Assembly (NCBI RefSeq): GCF_001427635.1
Contig: NZ_LMHA01000001.1
Location: forward strand, 148,016 to 212,015
Source: Pseudoxanthomonas sp. Root65
GTDB taxonomy: Bacteria; Pseudomonadota; Gammaproteobacteria; Xanthomonadales; Xanthomonadaceae
DNA length: 64,000 nucleotides
Direction: 5' to 3'
Shown: positions 1 through 10,075 of the stretch, one piece after another
Position numbering within the stretch: position 1 is the stretch's first letter
Layout of the letters: each line of letters begins with the position of its first letter
The notes under the pieces: generated by a model
Told to the model about the DNA's origin: nothing
Database searches by the model: none
The model's input: only the letters and a program-made list of their open reading frames with translations
Position numbers and translations under genes: made by a program

Positions 1-119
1 GGGGTTGGGGAGAGGGTCCGGCGACGTCCATGCAGCGCAGGCGTCATGGATTCCGCCGCACCCTCATCCGCCCCTGCGGGGCACCTTCTCCCGATGGGAG
101 AAGGGACAGACAAGGACGC

Positions 120-197
120 ATGGTGTTCCGCGAGCTGCGCGATGTGCTGACGGATGCCGGCGGCGACGCCATCCACCACGACAAAGACGCGATGTAG
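120..197 (+). pseudogene. Repeated gene-tail fragment, copy 1
   Basis: A 25-codon open stretch, beginning ATG-GTG-TTC and ending in TAG, reads VFRELRDVLTDAGGD and then a short polar end. The same frame returns exactly 216 bp later with substitutions but no frameshift, which suggests it once was the 3' end of a gene duplicated together with the intergenic DNA that followed it. I do not recognise the parent protein with confidence. The C-terminus of the YjgA/DUF615 family has a loosely similar helix, but this is weak. Confidence 0.4.
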
Positions 198-335
198 CCC
201 CTCTCCCTCCGGGAGAGGGGTTGGGGAGAGGGTAAGGCGAAGTCCATGTGACACAGGCGTCATGGATTCCACCGCACCCTCATCCGTCCCTGCGGGGCAC
301 CTTCTCCCGATGGGAGAAGGGACAGGCAAGGACGC

Positions 336-413
336 CTGGTTTTCCGCGAGCTGCGTGATCTGCTGGCGGATACCGGCGCAGCGCGGGGGATCCGTGAAGA
401 CGACGCGATGTAG
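336..413 (+). pseudogene. Repeated gene-tail fragment, copy 2
   Basis: This is the second copy of the tail, reading VFRELRDLLADTGAARG in the frame equivalent to copy 1 and ending at an aligned TAG. The codon aligned with the ATG of copy 1 is CTG here, so the fragment has no proper start. No ribosome-binding site precedes it. It is most simply a non-coding relic inside the tandem array. Confidence 0.4.
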
Positions 414-552
414 CCCCTCTCCCCTCGGGAGAGGGGTTGGGGAGAGGGTCCGGCGAAGTCCATGCAGCGCAGGCGTCATGGATTCCGCCGCACCCTCATC
501 CGCCCCTGCGGGGCACCTTCTCCCGATGGGAGAAGGGACAGGCCAGGACGCA

Positions 553-1995
553 TCACGCCTTCGTCCCACCCACCGTCAGGCCTTCGATCAGCAGTGACGG
601 CTGGCCCACGCCGACCGGTACGCTCTGGCCGTCCTTGCCGCAGACGCCGACGCCCTGGTCCAGCGCCAGGTCATGGCCGACCATCTTCACCTTCTGCATC
701 GTTTCCGGGCCGTTGCCGATCAGCGTGGCGCCCTTCACCGGCGCGGTGATGCGGCCGTCCTCGATCAGGTAGGCCTCGGTGGCGGAGAACACGTACTTGC
801 CGCTGGTGATGTCGACCTGGCCACCACCGAAATTGACCGCGTACAGGCCTTTCTTGACCGAGCGGATCATGTCCTCCGGATCGTCCTGCCCGGCCAACAT
901 GTAGGTGTTGGTCATGCGCGGCATGGGCAGGTGCGCGAACGATTCGCGGCGACCGTTGCCGGTGGGTGCCACGCCCATCAGGCGTGCGTTGTGGGTGTCC
1001 TGCATGTAGCCCACCAGCACGCCGTCCTCGATCAGTGTGGTGCAGTTCGTCGGCGTGCCTTCGTCGTCGATGTTGAGCGAGCCGCGGCGGCCGGGCAGCG
1101 TGCCGTCGTCGACGATGGTCACGCCCCTGGCGGCGACCTGCTGGCCGATGCGGCCGGCATACACGCTGGTGCCCTTGCGGTTGAAGTCGCCTTCCAGACC
1201 GTGGCCGACCGCTTCGTGCAGCAGCACGCCCGGCCAGCCGCTGCCCAGCACCACCGGCATCACGCCGGCCGGCGCATCGATGGCGTCCAGGTTCACCAGC
1301 GCCTGGCGCAGCGCCTCGCGCGCGAGATCCTCCGGCTTGCCATCGGCGAACAGTTCGGCATAACCGTAACGGCCACCCATGCCGGCATAGCCCGATTCGC
1401 GGCGGCCACTCTGTTCGACGATCACCTGCACGTTCAGGCGCACCAGCGGGCGCACGTCGGAGGCGAGCACGCCGTCGCTGCGCGCGACCAGCACCGTGTC
1501 GATGCCGCCGGACAGGCTGACGGTGACCTGCTGCACGCGCGGATCGGCGGCGCGAAGGAAACGGTCGACCGCACGCAGGGCCTCGACCTTGGCATCGTTG
1601 CCCATCGCGTCGATCGGATCGTCGCCGGCATACAGCGCGCGGCCGCCGCTGCGCACAAGCGTGCGCGGCGCGTGCGCGGCGCCGTCGCGGGCGATGGCAC
1701 GCGCGGACTTCGATGCGTCGATCAGGGCCTGCGCGTTGATGTCGTCGGAGTAGGCGAAGCCGGTCTTCTCGCCGGAGATGGCGCGCACGCCGACGCCCTG
1801 TTCGATCGAATGCGCCCCGTCCTTGACGATGCCGTCTTCGACCGTCCAGCTTTCGCGCCGCGCGTGCTGGAAATAGAGGTCACCGAAATCGATGCCGGGC
1901 CCCAGCAACGTGCCGAAGGCGCGGTCGAGGCCGGACGGATCCAGGCCGGCAGGCAGGAGAAGGCGGGTTTCGGCGAGCGGGATGGGTAAAGTCAT
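553..1995 (-). CDS. tldD: Metalloprotease TldD
   Basis: The 480-residue product matches the usual TldD length (E. coli about 481). TldD works with PmbA/TldE as a zinc-dependent protease on unfolded peptides, including CcdA antitoxin and microcin B17 precursor. The metal-binding HExxxH motif is visible as [11 protein letters not shown] starting at residue 260, inside the characteristic glycine-rich PmbA/TldD fold. I chose the ATG giving [12 protein letters not shown]; a longer reading would run back into yhdP. It is the last gene of the maf-rng-yhdP-tldD block, 56 bp after yhdP. The partner pmbA is not in this window. The stop codon touches the tandem repeat array. Confidence 0.95.
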   Translation of the reverse strand: MTLPIPLAETRLLLPAGLDPSGLDRAFGTLLGPGIDFGDLYFQHARRESWTVEDGIVKDGAHSIEQGVGVRAISGEKTGFAYSDDINAQALIDASKSARAIARDGAAHAPRTLVRSGGRALYAGDDPIDAMGNDAKVEALRAVDRFLRAADPRVQQVTVSLSGGIDTVLVARSDGVLASDVRPLVRLNVQVIVEQSGRRESGYAGMGGRYGYAELFADGKPEDLAREALRQALVNLDAIDAPAGVMPVVLGSGWPGVLLHEAVGHGLEGDFNRKGTSVYAGRIGQQVAARGVTIVDDGTLPGRRGSLNIDDEGTPTNCTTLIEDGVLVGYMQDTHNARLMGVAPTGNGRRESFAHLPMPRMTNTYMLAGQDDPEDMIRSVKKGLYAVNFGGGQVDITSGKYVFSATEAYLIEDGRITAPVKGATLIGNGPETMQKVKMVGHDLALDQGVGVCGKDGQSVPVGVGQPSLLIEGLTVGGTKA

Positions 1996-2051
1996 GTCGT
2001 TACCATGGGGGCGGAGGACAGCCGCGGCAAGCGGCCACGACCCGCCGGGAC

Positions 2052-5000
2052 TCAGGGCGCGTCGGCACTGCCGGTGCGTTCGTTGGTGCGGGCACGTGAT
2101 TGCTCGCGTCCCACCACCTCGACCTTGGGCGATTTCCACGGGCCGGTGACGCGGTAGGTCTTGGCGCCCATCTCGGCCAGTGGCTTCTTCAGCACCGCAT
2201 TGGCCACCGCGCCCACGGCAGCGCCAATGGGACCACCGGCGACGGCACCGACGGCGGTCAGCACGTTGGCGGATTTCGGCTTCACGTCCACGGTCTGGTC
2301 GAACCGCTCGCTGCGCAGGTCGGTGTCGCCGCGGATCACGATTTCGGCCGCCGGGCCGTCGATCATCAGGTTGTCGCTGCGCGCCAGTCCGCCATCGAGA
2401 CGGATGTTGCCGTCGATGCGGTTGAACGCGAAGCCCTTGGAGAAGAAATCGCTGAAATCGAGCATCAGGCGGCGGCGAACTTCGGCGACGCTCAGCAGGC
2501 CGAGTACGCGGCCCGCACCCGGTTCCACTTCGAGCAGATGGCCGTCGCGCACGGCGAGCGTCACGCTGCCTTCCAGCGCCGCCAGGCGGAACGCCGCCGG
2601 GCTGCCCGACCAGCCGGCGTCGGCGGTGATCTGGCCGTGGCCGCCTCCGACGCGGTCGCCGACGCCCACGTCATCGAACAGCACGCCGAAGTTCTCGCTC
2701 TTCACGTCGGCGGCGAACCGCGTGCGCGCCGCGTTGCCGGTGCCGGTCCATTGGCCGCGCACATCGATCTGCTGGCCGGGCGAGCGCAACTGCAGCTGGT
2801 CCACGTACATGCCGTCCGCCTGCTGGCGCGTGCGAAGCTTGGCCGTGCCCAGCCGCGCATCGCCGAACCGCAGGTCCTCGACCTCCAGCGACAGCGGCGG
2901 CACCGCGGCAGGATCGATGTCGTCGGTCGCGCCGCGCCCGCCCGCACCGGGGGCCGATGCGCCAAGCGCAGGCGCCTTGCGCCAGTGCACGCGCGCGAGC
3001 TTGCCAGCGATGGGAGCGCCCTTCGCGTCGGGCACCAGCAGCGCGCCGGACAGGGCTTCGCCATCCAGCGACACCGCCAACGCCTGCTGCGCCGGCGCGA
3101 GCTGCAGGCGCGTGTCGGGGAAGACCGATCCGAGCATCAGCAGCCGTTCGGCGGTGACATCGATATGGCGCAGGGGCAGGCCATCGCCTTCACCGCCACC
3201 GCCGCCGCCGCCGCGCGCGACGGCGATCCACTCCATCGCATCCAGCGCACCGGTGCGGCCGGTGGCTACCAAGCCCGACGACGGCGGCGCCTCGTTCACC
3301 CGGTCGCTGCCCAGGACGACACGCACACCCGTCTGGCCGTTGGCATTGCGGGCACGCAACGCCAGCACATCGCCGAAGGCGACATCGATCTCACCACTGC
3401 CGATCGGCAGCGGCGCGCGCACCGTCGTTGCCAGCGGCGTCGCCGGCGCCTTGCGCATCGGCGCCGGCAGGCTCATCGCGGTGCCCACCAGATCCGAAGT
3501 CAGGCTGAGCTGGGTGGGCGCGGCCACGGCGCCCGCCGCTGTGCGTGGAATCGCCACCCCGACGGTCCATGGCGAACGGCCGTCCATGTATGGCTTCAGC
3601 CATGCCATCTCGGGGGCGCGATCGAGCAGGCGGTCCGCGTCCACCACAGCGGACAGATCGGCCTCGAAGGCCTGCCTGCGATCGCGCGTGCCGCTGCCGG
3701 CGCGCAGGCCCAGTACGCCCGGCAGGCCGTCGTGCACGACCTGCAACGGCCCCGAGGCGAACCCGCCATCGTCGTACGTCGCCTTGCCGCGCATGTTGTC
3801 GAACACCAGGTCCCAGCGCGTCTCCGACAACTGCGCGCCTTTCAGCTCTACCGTGCCCGCCAGCTTCTTGCGCGCCTGCCGCTCGGCGCGCAGAGGCTGC
3901 AGCAGGTCGAAGGTCGCCGCCACCGGGCCCTTGGCCTGCAGATGGTCCAGGGTTTCGCCGTAGGTCTTGCGGAGCGGACTCTCCCGGAGCAGCGCAAGCA
4001 GGCGGGCCGAATCGGTGTCGGTGCGCGCGGTGATCTTCAGGTCGCCTTCGCGGAAATCGGCGATGCCGGCCTGGAAGGCGGGAATGTCCACCTCCGCCAG
4101 CGCGCCGCGCCCCTTCAGCTCGAAGCCGTTGCCGATGAAGGCGATGTCGGCGTCGACCTGTTCGAGTTGCGGCCACTCGGGCTGGAATTTGAACTGGCCA
4201 TGCTGGATCTGCGCGACCGCTTCGAACCGACCGTTCTGGCGGGTGAACGGCCAGTCGTCCAGATCGCCGCTGACGAGGGCGCGACCATTGCGCACCGTGC
4301 CGCCGACCAGGGCCGCATCCAGCCAGTCGACTGCCGTCTTCGACATCTTGTGGTGGACCCAGAAGCGCTTCGCCACTGGCACCGGCGCGTCGGCCAGGTC
4401 CGCCGCCAGATCGATCCAGGGCCGCGTGCCGTCGCCCTGGAACCACAGGCCGCCACGCAGATCGGCCGCATAGTCCTTGCCCTGCACCTGCAGCGCCGTG
4501 GTGCCCACGCGCCAGCCGTTTCCTTCGCGCCAGCCCAGCATGTCGCCCCGCAGGCGCACGTCGTGCACCACGGCGAATCCGCTGGGCCAGTCGAAGCGCA
4601 TCGTCGAGGACGGATCCAGCCGCAGCCGGAAGCCATCGGCATCGCCCTCGAAATCGCCCGCCAGGCCGCTGAGCCCGGGCGCATCGCCGACCGCCTTGAA
4701 CGCGATGTCGCGCAGCTGCCCCTCCGCACGCAGTGCGCCATGCCTGCGGCCGGCCAGGTTCAGGCGCGCGAGGCGCGCACCGGGCTGCGCCTGCACCAGC
4801 CAGCGGCGGAGGCCGGCATCGACCCGGTCGCTGAGTCCCAGCACGGCGAACAAGGGCGCCGCATCCACCTGGTCGGCCAGCAGCGCGTAGCGGTCGCCAC
4901 CGGCCACCACCAGGCCATCGAGTGTCTGCACGGCGGGTGCCGTACCCACCCGCAGGCGTGGCGCATCGAGGCGCCAGCCGCCGGACACCAGCCGCCAGCG

Positions 5001-5894
5001 CATGCGCGCTTCCATCTGCTCGAAGGCGATGCGTGTCGGCGCGGCAGACGCCGGCAGCGGCGCGCCCCGCAGCGCGATCTGACGCAGGCGTGCATCCGCC
5101 GTCACCAGCACCACGCGGTGCTTGCGCAGCTCCGTCCAGGCCTGCACGCGCCCGTTGCCGCGCTCGGCGACCACGCCGGCGTAGCGCAGCAGCGGCGACC
5201 AGGCACCGATGTCCTCCGCGGAGACGTCCAGGTAGGCGCGTCCATCGCCGGCCTTGCGGTCGAAATCCACCGTGACATGCAGCGGCGCGGCATCCCGGCG
5301 GATCCAGGCGCGCGTTCCCGCACGCACGCGGTCGCCCTGCACCCGCAGCCGCAGGTCGATCTCCGGCAGGCGGATATCCCAGCCCAGCGACGGCGCGATG
5401 ATGGCCAGCTTGCCGTCGATCACCTGCAGTTCGCCCAGGCCTTCCAGGCTCCGCAGCGGATCTTCGGTGGACTGCGACTGCCCCGGCAGGCCGCGCACCG
5501 CCCACTTGCCGTCGTCGCCGCGCTGCAACGTCAGCGACAGGCCGCGCAGTCGCAGTTCGGTGAAGGAACGCCCCGGCAGCAGGCCGCCATACATCGACAC
5601 CAGCACCTCGGCCTGGCCGATGCGCACGCCGCCGTCGCCCTCACCCAGGCGCAACCCGTCCAGCTGCAACAGCGGCCCGCGCCGCGTCCACTGCGTCTTC
5701 ACCGTATCGAAGGCCACCGGCCGGCCGGCCCGCTCGCTAAGCCAGGCGGCGATGCGGTCGGGATGCCGCTCGGCCAACGGCAACACCTGGCTGGCGACAC
5801 CAAGCACCACCGCCATGCACACCAGCACCACCGCGATGCCATATACGGCACCCCGGCGGGCCAGGCGCAGACGGCGGCGCATCGGCGTGGGCAT
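2052..5894 (-). CDS. yhdP: YhdP family AsmA-like envelope protein
   Basis: The 1280-residue protein has one N-terminal membrane anchor (about residues 16-38, after an arginine-rich start) and a very long periplasmic beta-rich body, as in the YhdP/TIGR02099 family. YhdP, with TamB and YdbH, is known to carry phospholipids from the inner to the outer membrane. The C-terminal part shows the AsmA-like glycine/alanine-rich segment ([16 protein letters not shown]) and a final [11 protein letters not shown] stretch typical of the family. A run of seven glycines lies in the middle. The start ATG ([11 protein letters not shown]) was chosen because the longer frame would translate an intergenic inverted repeat. 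It sits between rng and tldD, the usual order. Confidence 0.9.
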   Translation of the reverse strand: MPTPMRRRLRLARRGAVYGIAVVLVCMAVVLGVASQVLPLAERHPDRIAAWLSERAGRPVAFDTVKTQWTRRGPLLQLDGLRLGEGDGGVRIGQAEVLVSMYGGLLPGRSFTELRLRGLSLTLQRGDDGKWAVRGLPGQSQSTEDPLRSLEGLGELQVIDGKLAIIAPSLGWDIRLPEIDLRLRVQGDRVRAGTRAWIRRDAAPLHVTVDFDRKAGDGRAYLDVSAEDIGAWSPLLRYAGVVAERGNGRVQAWTELRKHRVVLVTADARLRQIALRGAPLPASAAPTRIAFEQMEARMRWRLVSGGWRLDAPRLRVGTAPAVQTLDGLVVAGGDRYALLADQVDAAPLFAVLGLSDRVDAGLRRWLVQAQPGARLARLNLAGRRHGALRAEGQLRDIAFKAVGDAPGLSGLAGDFEGDADGFRLRLDPSSTMRFDWPSGFAVVHDVRLRGDMLGWREGNGWRVGTTALQVQGKDYAADLRGGLWFQGDGTRPWIDLAADLADAPVPVAKRFWVHHKMSKTAVDWLDAALVGGTVRNGRALVSGDLDDWPFTRQNGRFEAVAQIQHGQFKFQPEWPQLEQVDADIAFIGNGFELKGRGALAEVDIPAFQAGIADFREGDLKITARTDTDSARLLALLRESPLRKTYGETLDHLQAKGPVAATFDLLQPLRAERQARKKLAGTVELKGAQLSETRWDLVFDNMRGKATYDDGGFASGPLQVVHDGLPGVLGLRAGSGTRDRRQAFEADLSAVVDADRLLDRAPEMAWLKPYMDGRSPWTVGVAIPRTAAGAVAAPTQLSLTSDLVGTAMSLPAPMRKAPATPLATTVRAPLPIGSGEIDVAFGDVLALRARNANGQTGVRVVLGSDRVNEAPPSSGLVATGRTGALDAMEWIAVARGGGGGGGEGDGLPLRHIDVTAERLLMLGSVFPDTRLQLAPAQQALAVSLDGEALSGALLVPDAKGAPIAGKLARVHWRKAPALGASAPGAGGRGATDDIDPAAVPPLSLEVEDLRFGDARLGTAKLRTRQQADGMYVDQLQLRSPGQQIDVRGQWTGTGNAARTRFAADVKSENFGVLFDDVGVGDRVGGGHGQITADAGWSGSPAAFRLAALEGSVTLAVRDGHLLEVEPGAGRVLGLLSVAEVRRRLMLDFSDFFSKGFAFNRIDGNIRLDGGLARSDNLMIDGPAAEIVIRGDTDLRSERFDQTVDVKPKSANVLTAVGAVAGGPIGAAVGAVANAVLKKPLAEMGAKTYRVTGPWKSPKVEVVGREQSRARTNERTGSADAP

Positions 5895-5910
5895 CAGCTC
5901 GCTGCGCTCG

Positions 5911-5998
5911 CCGGGATTCGGCAATGGGGATTTGAGATTCGGAAAAGCGGGCCGCGGCGCAGGCTGCGAATCCCGAATCCCCACTCTCCAATCCCGGC
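5911..5998. repeat. Imperfect intergenic inverted repeat between rng and yhdP
   Basis: The left arm starts CCGGGATTCGGCAATGGGGA and the right arm ends CTCTCCAATCCCGGC. They form an imperfect inverted repeat around a GC-rich spacer, between the rng stop and the yhdP start. The arms resemble the perfect 34-bp pair at 36781-36933, so this is a second, decayed copy of the same dispersed element. On the minus strand it would lie in the rng-yhdP transcript and could form a processing or stabilising hairpin. Confidence 0.7.
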
Positions 5999-5999
5999 C

Positions 6000-7487
6000 T
6001 CAAAGCAGCACGACATCGAACTGCTCCTGCAGGTACTGCTCGTCGGCCTGGAAGCGGATCGACTTGCCGAGGAATTCTTCCAGTTCGGCGACGGCGGTCG
6101 ACTCCTCGTCGGTGATGCGGGCCACGACCTTGGGCGAGGCGATCACCAGCAGGCGCGCGGCCTCGAACTGGCGCACGGCGCGGGTGATCTCGCGGAAGAT
6201 CTCGTAGGTCACCGTCTCCGTGGTCTTGATGCTGCCGCGGCCGCTGCACTCGGGGCAGGGTTCGGACAACTGGCGTGCCAGGCTTTCCACGGTGCGCTTG
6301 CGCGTCATCTCCACCAGGCCCAACGGCGAGAACTCGTACACCGTCGTCTTGGCGTGGTCCTTCGCGAGCGACTTCTCCAGGGTGCGCAGTACCTGGCGGC
6401 GGTGCTCCGGATCGTCCATGTCGATGAAGTCGATGATGATGATGCCGCCCAGGTTGCGCAGCCGCAGCTGGCGCGCGACCGCCTGCGCGGCCTCCAGGTT
6501 GGTGCGGTAGACGGTCTCTTCCAGGTTGCGCTGGCCGAGGAACGAACCTGTGTTCACGTCGACCGTCGTCATCGCCTCGGTCTGGTCGATCACCAGGTAG
6601 CCGCCCGACTTCAACGGGACCTGCTTGTCCAGCGCACGCGCGATCTCGTCCTCGACGCCGTACAGGTCGAAGATCGGACGCTCGCCCGAATACAGTTCGA
6701 TGCGCTCGGCCAGCACCGGCATGTACTTGGCCACGAACGCCTGCAGGCGCTCGTGGGTTTCCTTGGAGTCGACCTTGACCTTTTCCACGTCCTTGCGGAT
6801 CAGGTCGCGTACCGCGCGCAGCGGCAGGCTGAGGTCTTCGTACAGGATGCTGCACGAGGGCGACTCGCGACCGCGCCGCTCCACCACATTCCAGACGCGC
6901 GACAGGTAGGCGATGTCCTCGGCGAGCGCCTCGGCAGGCTGCCCTTCCGCGTTGGTGCGGATGATGTAGCCGTGACCGCCGTGCAGGCCGGCCAGTTCGG
7001 TGACGACCTGCTTGAGCCGATGGCGCTCGGCCTCGTCCTCGATGCGCGCCGACACGCCGATCACCTTCGACTGCGGCAGCAGCACCAGGTAGCGCGAGGG
7101 AATGCTGATCTGCGTGGTGAGGCGCGCGCCCTTGCTGCCGATGGGATCCTTCACCACCTGCACCACGATGTCCTGGCCGTCGCGCAGCAGGTCCATGATC
7201 GGCGCGGCCGGTGGCGTTGGCAGCGGCGCATCCTCACCCTCGACCACCGCGCCCGGCGACGAACGCACGATGTCGTTCGCGTGCAGGAAGGCGGCCCGAT
7301 CCAGACCGACTTCGACGAAGGCGGCCTGCATGCCCGGCATCACCCGCTGCACCTTGCCCTTGTAGATGTTGCCGACCACACCGCGACGCCAGCCTCGCTC
7401 GATGTGCAGTTCCTGCAGCATGCCGTTTTCGATCACCGCGACGCGGGTCTCGCGCGGGGTGACGTTGACCAGGATTTCTTCCGACAT
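6000..7487 (-). CDS. rng: Ribonuclease G
   Basis: The 495-residue protein is an RNase E/G family endoribonuclease of RNase G size, lacking the long C-terminal scaffold of RNase E. An N-terminal S1-like RNA-binding part (about residues 35-130) is followed by the catalytic core containing FIDMDDPEHRRQVLRTLE, whose acidic residues bind Mg2+, and the Zn-link motif CPECSGRG that joins subunits. It cuts AU-rich single-stranded RNA and matures the 5' end of 16S rRNA. The start ATG is preceded by AGGAAGGATC. It follows maf with a 12-bp gap, a conserved pair in proteobacteria. An RraB-domain protein is encoded about 3 kb away. Confidence 0.96.
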   Translation of the reverse strand: MSEEILVNVTPRETRVAVIENGMLQELHIERGWRRGVVGNIYKGKVQRVMPGMQAAFVEVGLDRAAFLHANDIVRSSPGAVVEGEDAPLPTPPAAPIMDLLRDGQDIVVQVVKDPIGSKGARLTTQISIPSRYLVLLPQSKVIGVSARIEDEAERHRLKQVVTELAGLHGGHGYIIRTNAEGQPAEALAEDIAYLSRVWNVVERRGRESPSCSILYEDLSLPLRAVRDLIRKDVEKVKVDSKETHERLQAFVAKYMPVLAERIELYSGERPIFDLYGVEDEIARALDKQVPLKSGGYLVIDQTEAMTTVDVNTGSFLGQRNLEETVYRTNLEAAQAVARQLRLRNLGGIIIIDFIDMDDPEHRRQVLRTLEKSLAKDHAKTTVYEFSPLGLVEMTRKRTVESLARQLSEPCPECSGRGSIKTTETVTYEIFREITRAVRQFEAARLLVIASPKVVARITDEESTAVAELEEFLGKSIRFQADEQYLQEQFDVVLL

Positions 7488-7499
7488 GGGGATCCTTCC

Positions 7500-8096
7500 T
7501 CAGGCTGACGCGATGGCGGCGGATGCCGTGGGATGGATGCCGAAGTCGCGCAGCAACTTGGCCGTTTCATGCAGCGGCAGCCCCATCACCGCCGAGTAGC
7601 TGCCGGCCAGCCGGGTGACGAACTGTTCGGCCCGCCCCTGGATACCGTAGGCGCCGGCCTTGCCCATCGCCTCGCCGCTGGCGACGTAGGCGGCGATCTC
7701 GTCCTCGTCCAGTTCGGCGAAGCTGACGTCGGTGATGACCAGCGCCTGCGCCTCGCGCGAAGCGCTGACCACCGAGACGGCGGACACCGCCTGATGCGTA
7801 CGGCCGGACAGGCGACGCAGCATGGCCGCCGCGTCGGCAGCATCGACCGGCTTGCCGAAGACTTCGTCCTCCAGGATGACCTCGGTATCGGCGCCCAGTA
7901 CCACCGCACCGGGGGTTGCGACGACCTTGAGCAATCCGGCGCCGGCCTTCTCGCGGGCAACGCGGCGGACATAGTCGGTGGCGGGCTCGTTGGGATGGCG
8001 GTGCTCGGGGATATCGAGATCGATGCGTCCGAAGGTCAACCCCAGGCGGGTCAGCAGTTCGGCACGGCGGGGGGATTGGGAGGCCAGATAGAGCAT
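7500..8096 (-). CDS. maf: Maf family nucleoside triphosphate pyrophosphatase
   Basis: The 198-residue protein opens with [19 protein letters not shown], the Maf signature containing the SxxR phosphate-binding loop, and has the [11 protein letters not shown] segment with the catalytic acid. Maf proteins hydrolyse dTTP, UTP and modified pyrimidine nucleotides to monophosphates, and are linked to cell division arrest. The alanine-rich end is slightly longer than in E. coli YhdE. It is the first gene of the maf-rng-yhdP-tldD run. The divergent SIMPL gene starts about 160 bp away, so the intervening region must contain both promoters. Confidence 0.93.
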   Translation of the reverse strand: MLYLASQSPRRAELLTRLGLTFGRIDLDIPEHRHPNEPATDYVRRVAREKAGAGLLKVVATPGAVVLGADTEVILEDEVFGKPVDAADAAAMLRRLSGRTHQAVSAVSVVSASREAQALVITDVSFAELDEDEIAAYVASGEAMGKAGAYGIQGRAEQFVTRLAGSYSAVMGLPLHETAKLLRDFGIHPTASAAIASA

Positions 8097-8255
8097 CGCG
8101 GAAGAATAACCCGCGCCGCCTGACTGAATGGCCGCTGATATCGGCCGGAACGCGCAACCCCGCCGCAGATCACAGCCCGTTCATGTCATCGTGAACACCC
8201 TTGCGCGTCGACGACGACCCGGGTGCACGCCACTCGAACCACGATAGGAGATCCC

Positions 8256-8999
8256 ATGCGTCCGACCCTGATCCGCCCCCTGCTACTCGCCCTGACCCTG
8301 TCCCTCGGAACCACCGCCGCCATGACTTCGTCCGCCCAGACCACCCCTGCCTACGCGATCCCATCCGACGGCACCCTGCTCAACGTGTCGGCGCAGGCCG
8401 AGGCCTCGCGCGTCCCGGACATCGCCACGATCTCGGCCGGCGTCGTCACCCAGGCCGTCGACGGCAATACCGCCATGCGCCAGAACAGCGAGCAGATGGC
8501 CAAGGTCGTGTCCGCCATCAAGGCCGCCGGCATCGCCGACAAGGACGTGCAGACCAGCGGCATCAGCCTCAACCCGCAGTACCGTTACGCCGAGAACGAA
8601 GCCCCCAAGATCACCGGCTACCAGGCCAACAACACGGTCAGCATCAAGGTCCGCGACATCGCCAAGTTGGGCAAGGTGCTGGACGCCCTGGCCGGCGTGG
8701 GTGCCAACCAGATCAACGGTCCCAGCTTCGAGATCGACAACCCGGAGCCGGTCTACGACGAGGCCCGTCTGGCGGCGCTGAAGAAGGCCCAGGCCCGTGC
8801 CGAGACCTACGCGACGTCGTTGGGCCTGAAGGTGCGCCGCATCGTCAGCATCTCCGAAGGCAACGGCGGCTTCCGCCCGATGCCGATGATGGCGATGGCC
8901 AAGATGGAAGCCCGCGATGCCAGTGGCGCGCCGCCGGTCTCGCCGGGCGAAAGCACCGTCTCGATCAACCTGGACGTGGTGTTCGAACTGGGCAAGTAA
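8256..8999 (+). CDS. SIMPL (DUF541) domain periplasmic protein
   Basis: The 247-residue protein has a signal peptide (hydrophobic residues 6-24, then a cleavage region near SSAQT) followed by a single SIMPL domain from about residue 40 to the end. Visible hallmarks are the LLNVSAQAEASRVPD start of the domain, INGPSFEID and the final VSINLDVVFEL strand. Members include E. coli YggE and periplasmic proteins of unknown mechanism, sometimes connected with oxidative stress. The start ATG is preceded by ATAGGAG. A strong terminator follows, so it is probably transcribed alone. It is one of two plus-strand genes placed between the maf and rlmH blocks. Confidence 0.9.
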   Translation: MRPTLIRPLLLALTLSLGTTAAMTSSAQTTPAYAIPSDGTLLNVSAQAEASRVPDIATISAGVVTQAVDGNTAMRQNSEQMAKVVSAIKAAGIADKDVQTSGISLNPQYRYAENEAPKITGYQANNTVSIKVRDIAKLGKVLDALAGVGANQINGPSFEIDNPEPVYDEARLAALKKAQARAETYATSLGLKVRRIVSISEGNGGFRPMPMMAMAKMEARDASGAPPVSPGESTVSINLDVVFELGK

Positions 9000-9022
9000 G
9001 AGCTGCGGACCCCTACCCGACG

Positions 9023-9048
9023 ACGGCGCCCCAAGGGGCGCCGTTTTC
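9023..9048 (+). terminator. Rho-independent terminator after the SIMPL gene
   Basis: A perfect 10-bp stem (ACGGCGCCCC / GGGGCGCCGT) with a two-base AA turn (in practice a small loop) is followed by TTTT. It lies 23 bp after the stop codon. Confidence 0.85.
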
Positions 9049-9196
9049 GTTGCGCGACCGGATCACCGGACTACGCCGAAGGTCGAACGCCCGCCCCCTT
9101 GCGGACGCCCTCCGCCGGAGTACAGTCTGGACGTGCGGCGCCGGGACGTTGCAACCCCACTCCCCGCGACCGAGCGTTGTTCCGTTCACAGCCCTC

Positions 9197-9204
9197 AAGG
9201 AGGT
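9197..9204 (+). promoter_or_regulatory. Strong Shine-Dalgarno fixing the tonB start
   Basis: AAGGAGGT lies five bases before the ATG. It is nearly perfectly complementary to the 16S 3' end and rules out the longer in-frame reading that begins about 110 bp upstream. Confidence 0.85.
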
Positions 9205-9209
9205 GGATC

Positions 9210-9878
9210 ATGGTTCGCGCACTACCCCACGGTTCCGATACCCGCATCGACATCGGCCGCATCGCCGCCATCGCGGCCGCCATCGCCCTTCACGCCGCCG
9301 CCCTGCTGATGCTGCTCATCCCGATGGCAGCGCCGCCCCTCGCGCCTGCGGCCAAGCCGAAGCCGGAAGTACGCTGGATCCAGAAGGAGGATCCCATCCC
9401 CATCGTCGTGCCGATCGTGGAGCAGCAGACCGTCGTCAAGCGGGAAGAGCCGCGCCCGGCCACGCCGACGCCGACGGTGACGTCTACGACGCCCACGGTG
9501 GATGTTCCCGTCTTCGTGGAGCAGGGCAGCGAGCGCGTCATCGACATTCCTGCGATCGACAGCAGCGAGATCGGCGGCACATCCCAGGGCACGGGGCCCC
9601 TGCCTTCTGCCGCGCTGGAGTACGTGCGTGCCACATCGCCGCGCTATCCGATCAGCGAGTTGAAGAACGGCGTGGAAGGTACGGTGGTGCTGCGCGTACT
9701 GGTCGACATCGACGGCAAGCCCCTCGACGTAAGTATCGAGACCAGCAGCGGCAACCGCAACCTCGACCGCTCGGCCCTGCAGCACGTGTTGAAGACCTGG
9801 CGCTTCAAACCCGCCATGCAGAACGGGCAGGCGGTACAGGCCTACGGCCTGGTGCCGATCGCGTTCAACCTGCAGTGA
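9210..9878 (+). CDS. Energy transducer TonB
   Basis: The 222-residue protein has the TonB layout: short cytoplasmic N-terminus, one membrane helix (about residues 15-38), a proline/threonine/lysine-rich periplasmic linker (KPKPEVRW...PATPTPT) and a C-terminal TonB domain of about 80 residues with the signature PRYP, GxVxLRVLVDIDGKP and WRFKPAMQNGQ. It couples the proton motive force to outer-membrane receptors. No exbB/exbD genes are adjacent, so it must use ExbBD encoded elsewhere. It has a very strong ribosome-binding site and its own terminator. Whether it serves the receptor at 57634 is not shown. Confidence 0.92.
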   Translation: MVRALPHGSDTRIDIGRIAAIAAAIALHAAALLMLLIPMAAPPLAPAAKPKPEVRWIQKEDPIPIVVPIVEQQTVVKREEPRPATPTPTVTSTTPTVDVPVFVEQGSERVIDIPAIDSSEIGGTSQGTGPLPSAALEYVRATSPRYPISELKNGVEGTVVLRVLVDIDGKPLDVSIETSSGNRNLDRSALQHVLKTWRFKPAMQNGQAVQAYGLVPIAFNLQ

Positions 9879-9898
9879 TGCATCCGATCTGAAAGCAG

Positions 9899-9923
9899 AA
9901 GCCCGCCGGAAGGCGGGCTTTTT
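9899..9923 (+). terminator. Rho-independent terminator after tonB
   Basis: The hairpin AAGCCCGCC-GGAA-GGCGGGCTT runs directly into a tract of five T. The stem has nine base pairs and a GGAA tetraloop. Confidence 0.9.
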
Positions 9924-9934
9924 CGTTGTTCCCT

Positions 9935-10060
9935 GTAGGAGCGACGCGAGTCGCGACCGCGGACCGGAGGGTACCGGCAACCTCGCGGCGGGTCGCGGAC
10001 TCTCTACCTCGACCATCCGTGGAGCGCATGCCTTCCGTTCGCGACTCACGTCGCTCCCAC
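9935..10060. repeat. Dispersed GGAGCGACG inverted repeat, copy 1
   Basis: The left arm GTAGGAGCGACGCGAGTCGC and the right arm TCGCGACTCACGTCGCTCCC form an inverted repeat with a spacer of about 80 bp. The same arms recur at four other places in the window (see 40947, 45871, 60785 and 61778). This copy separates tonB from the convergent rlmH. Confidence 0.85.
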
Positions 10061-10075
10061 AAAGATCTGTGCAGC

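Larger units (their letters stand above)
1..553. repeat. Tandem 216-bp repeat array (2 full units plus a partial third)
   Basis: The motif GGGGTTGGGGAGAGGG recurs at 1, 217 and 433, an exact 216-bp period with no insertions or deletions visible between units. Each unit contains a palindromic block (CTCTCCC...GGGAGAG), a second inverted block around CTTCTCCCGATGGGAGAAGG, and a short open tail ending in TAG. The third unit stops exactly at the tldD stop codon. The array runs off the left edge, so its true length is unknown. It fills the whole stretch left of tldD, and no intact gene is seen there. The units differ by scattered substitutions, so the duplication is not very recent. Confidence 0.85.

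Noticed and set aside
1..553. CRISPR array
   Set aside because: The repeat period is 216 bp with no short constant repeat and no unique spacers; it is a simple tandem duplication.
2100..7508. A plus-strand open frame of about 1800 codons opposite yhdP and rng
   Set aside because: It is a high-GC antisense shadow. The protein is rich in Arg/His/Gln with no domain, and the minus strand encodes two well-known genes with conserved motifs.
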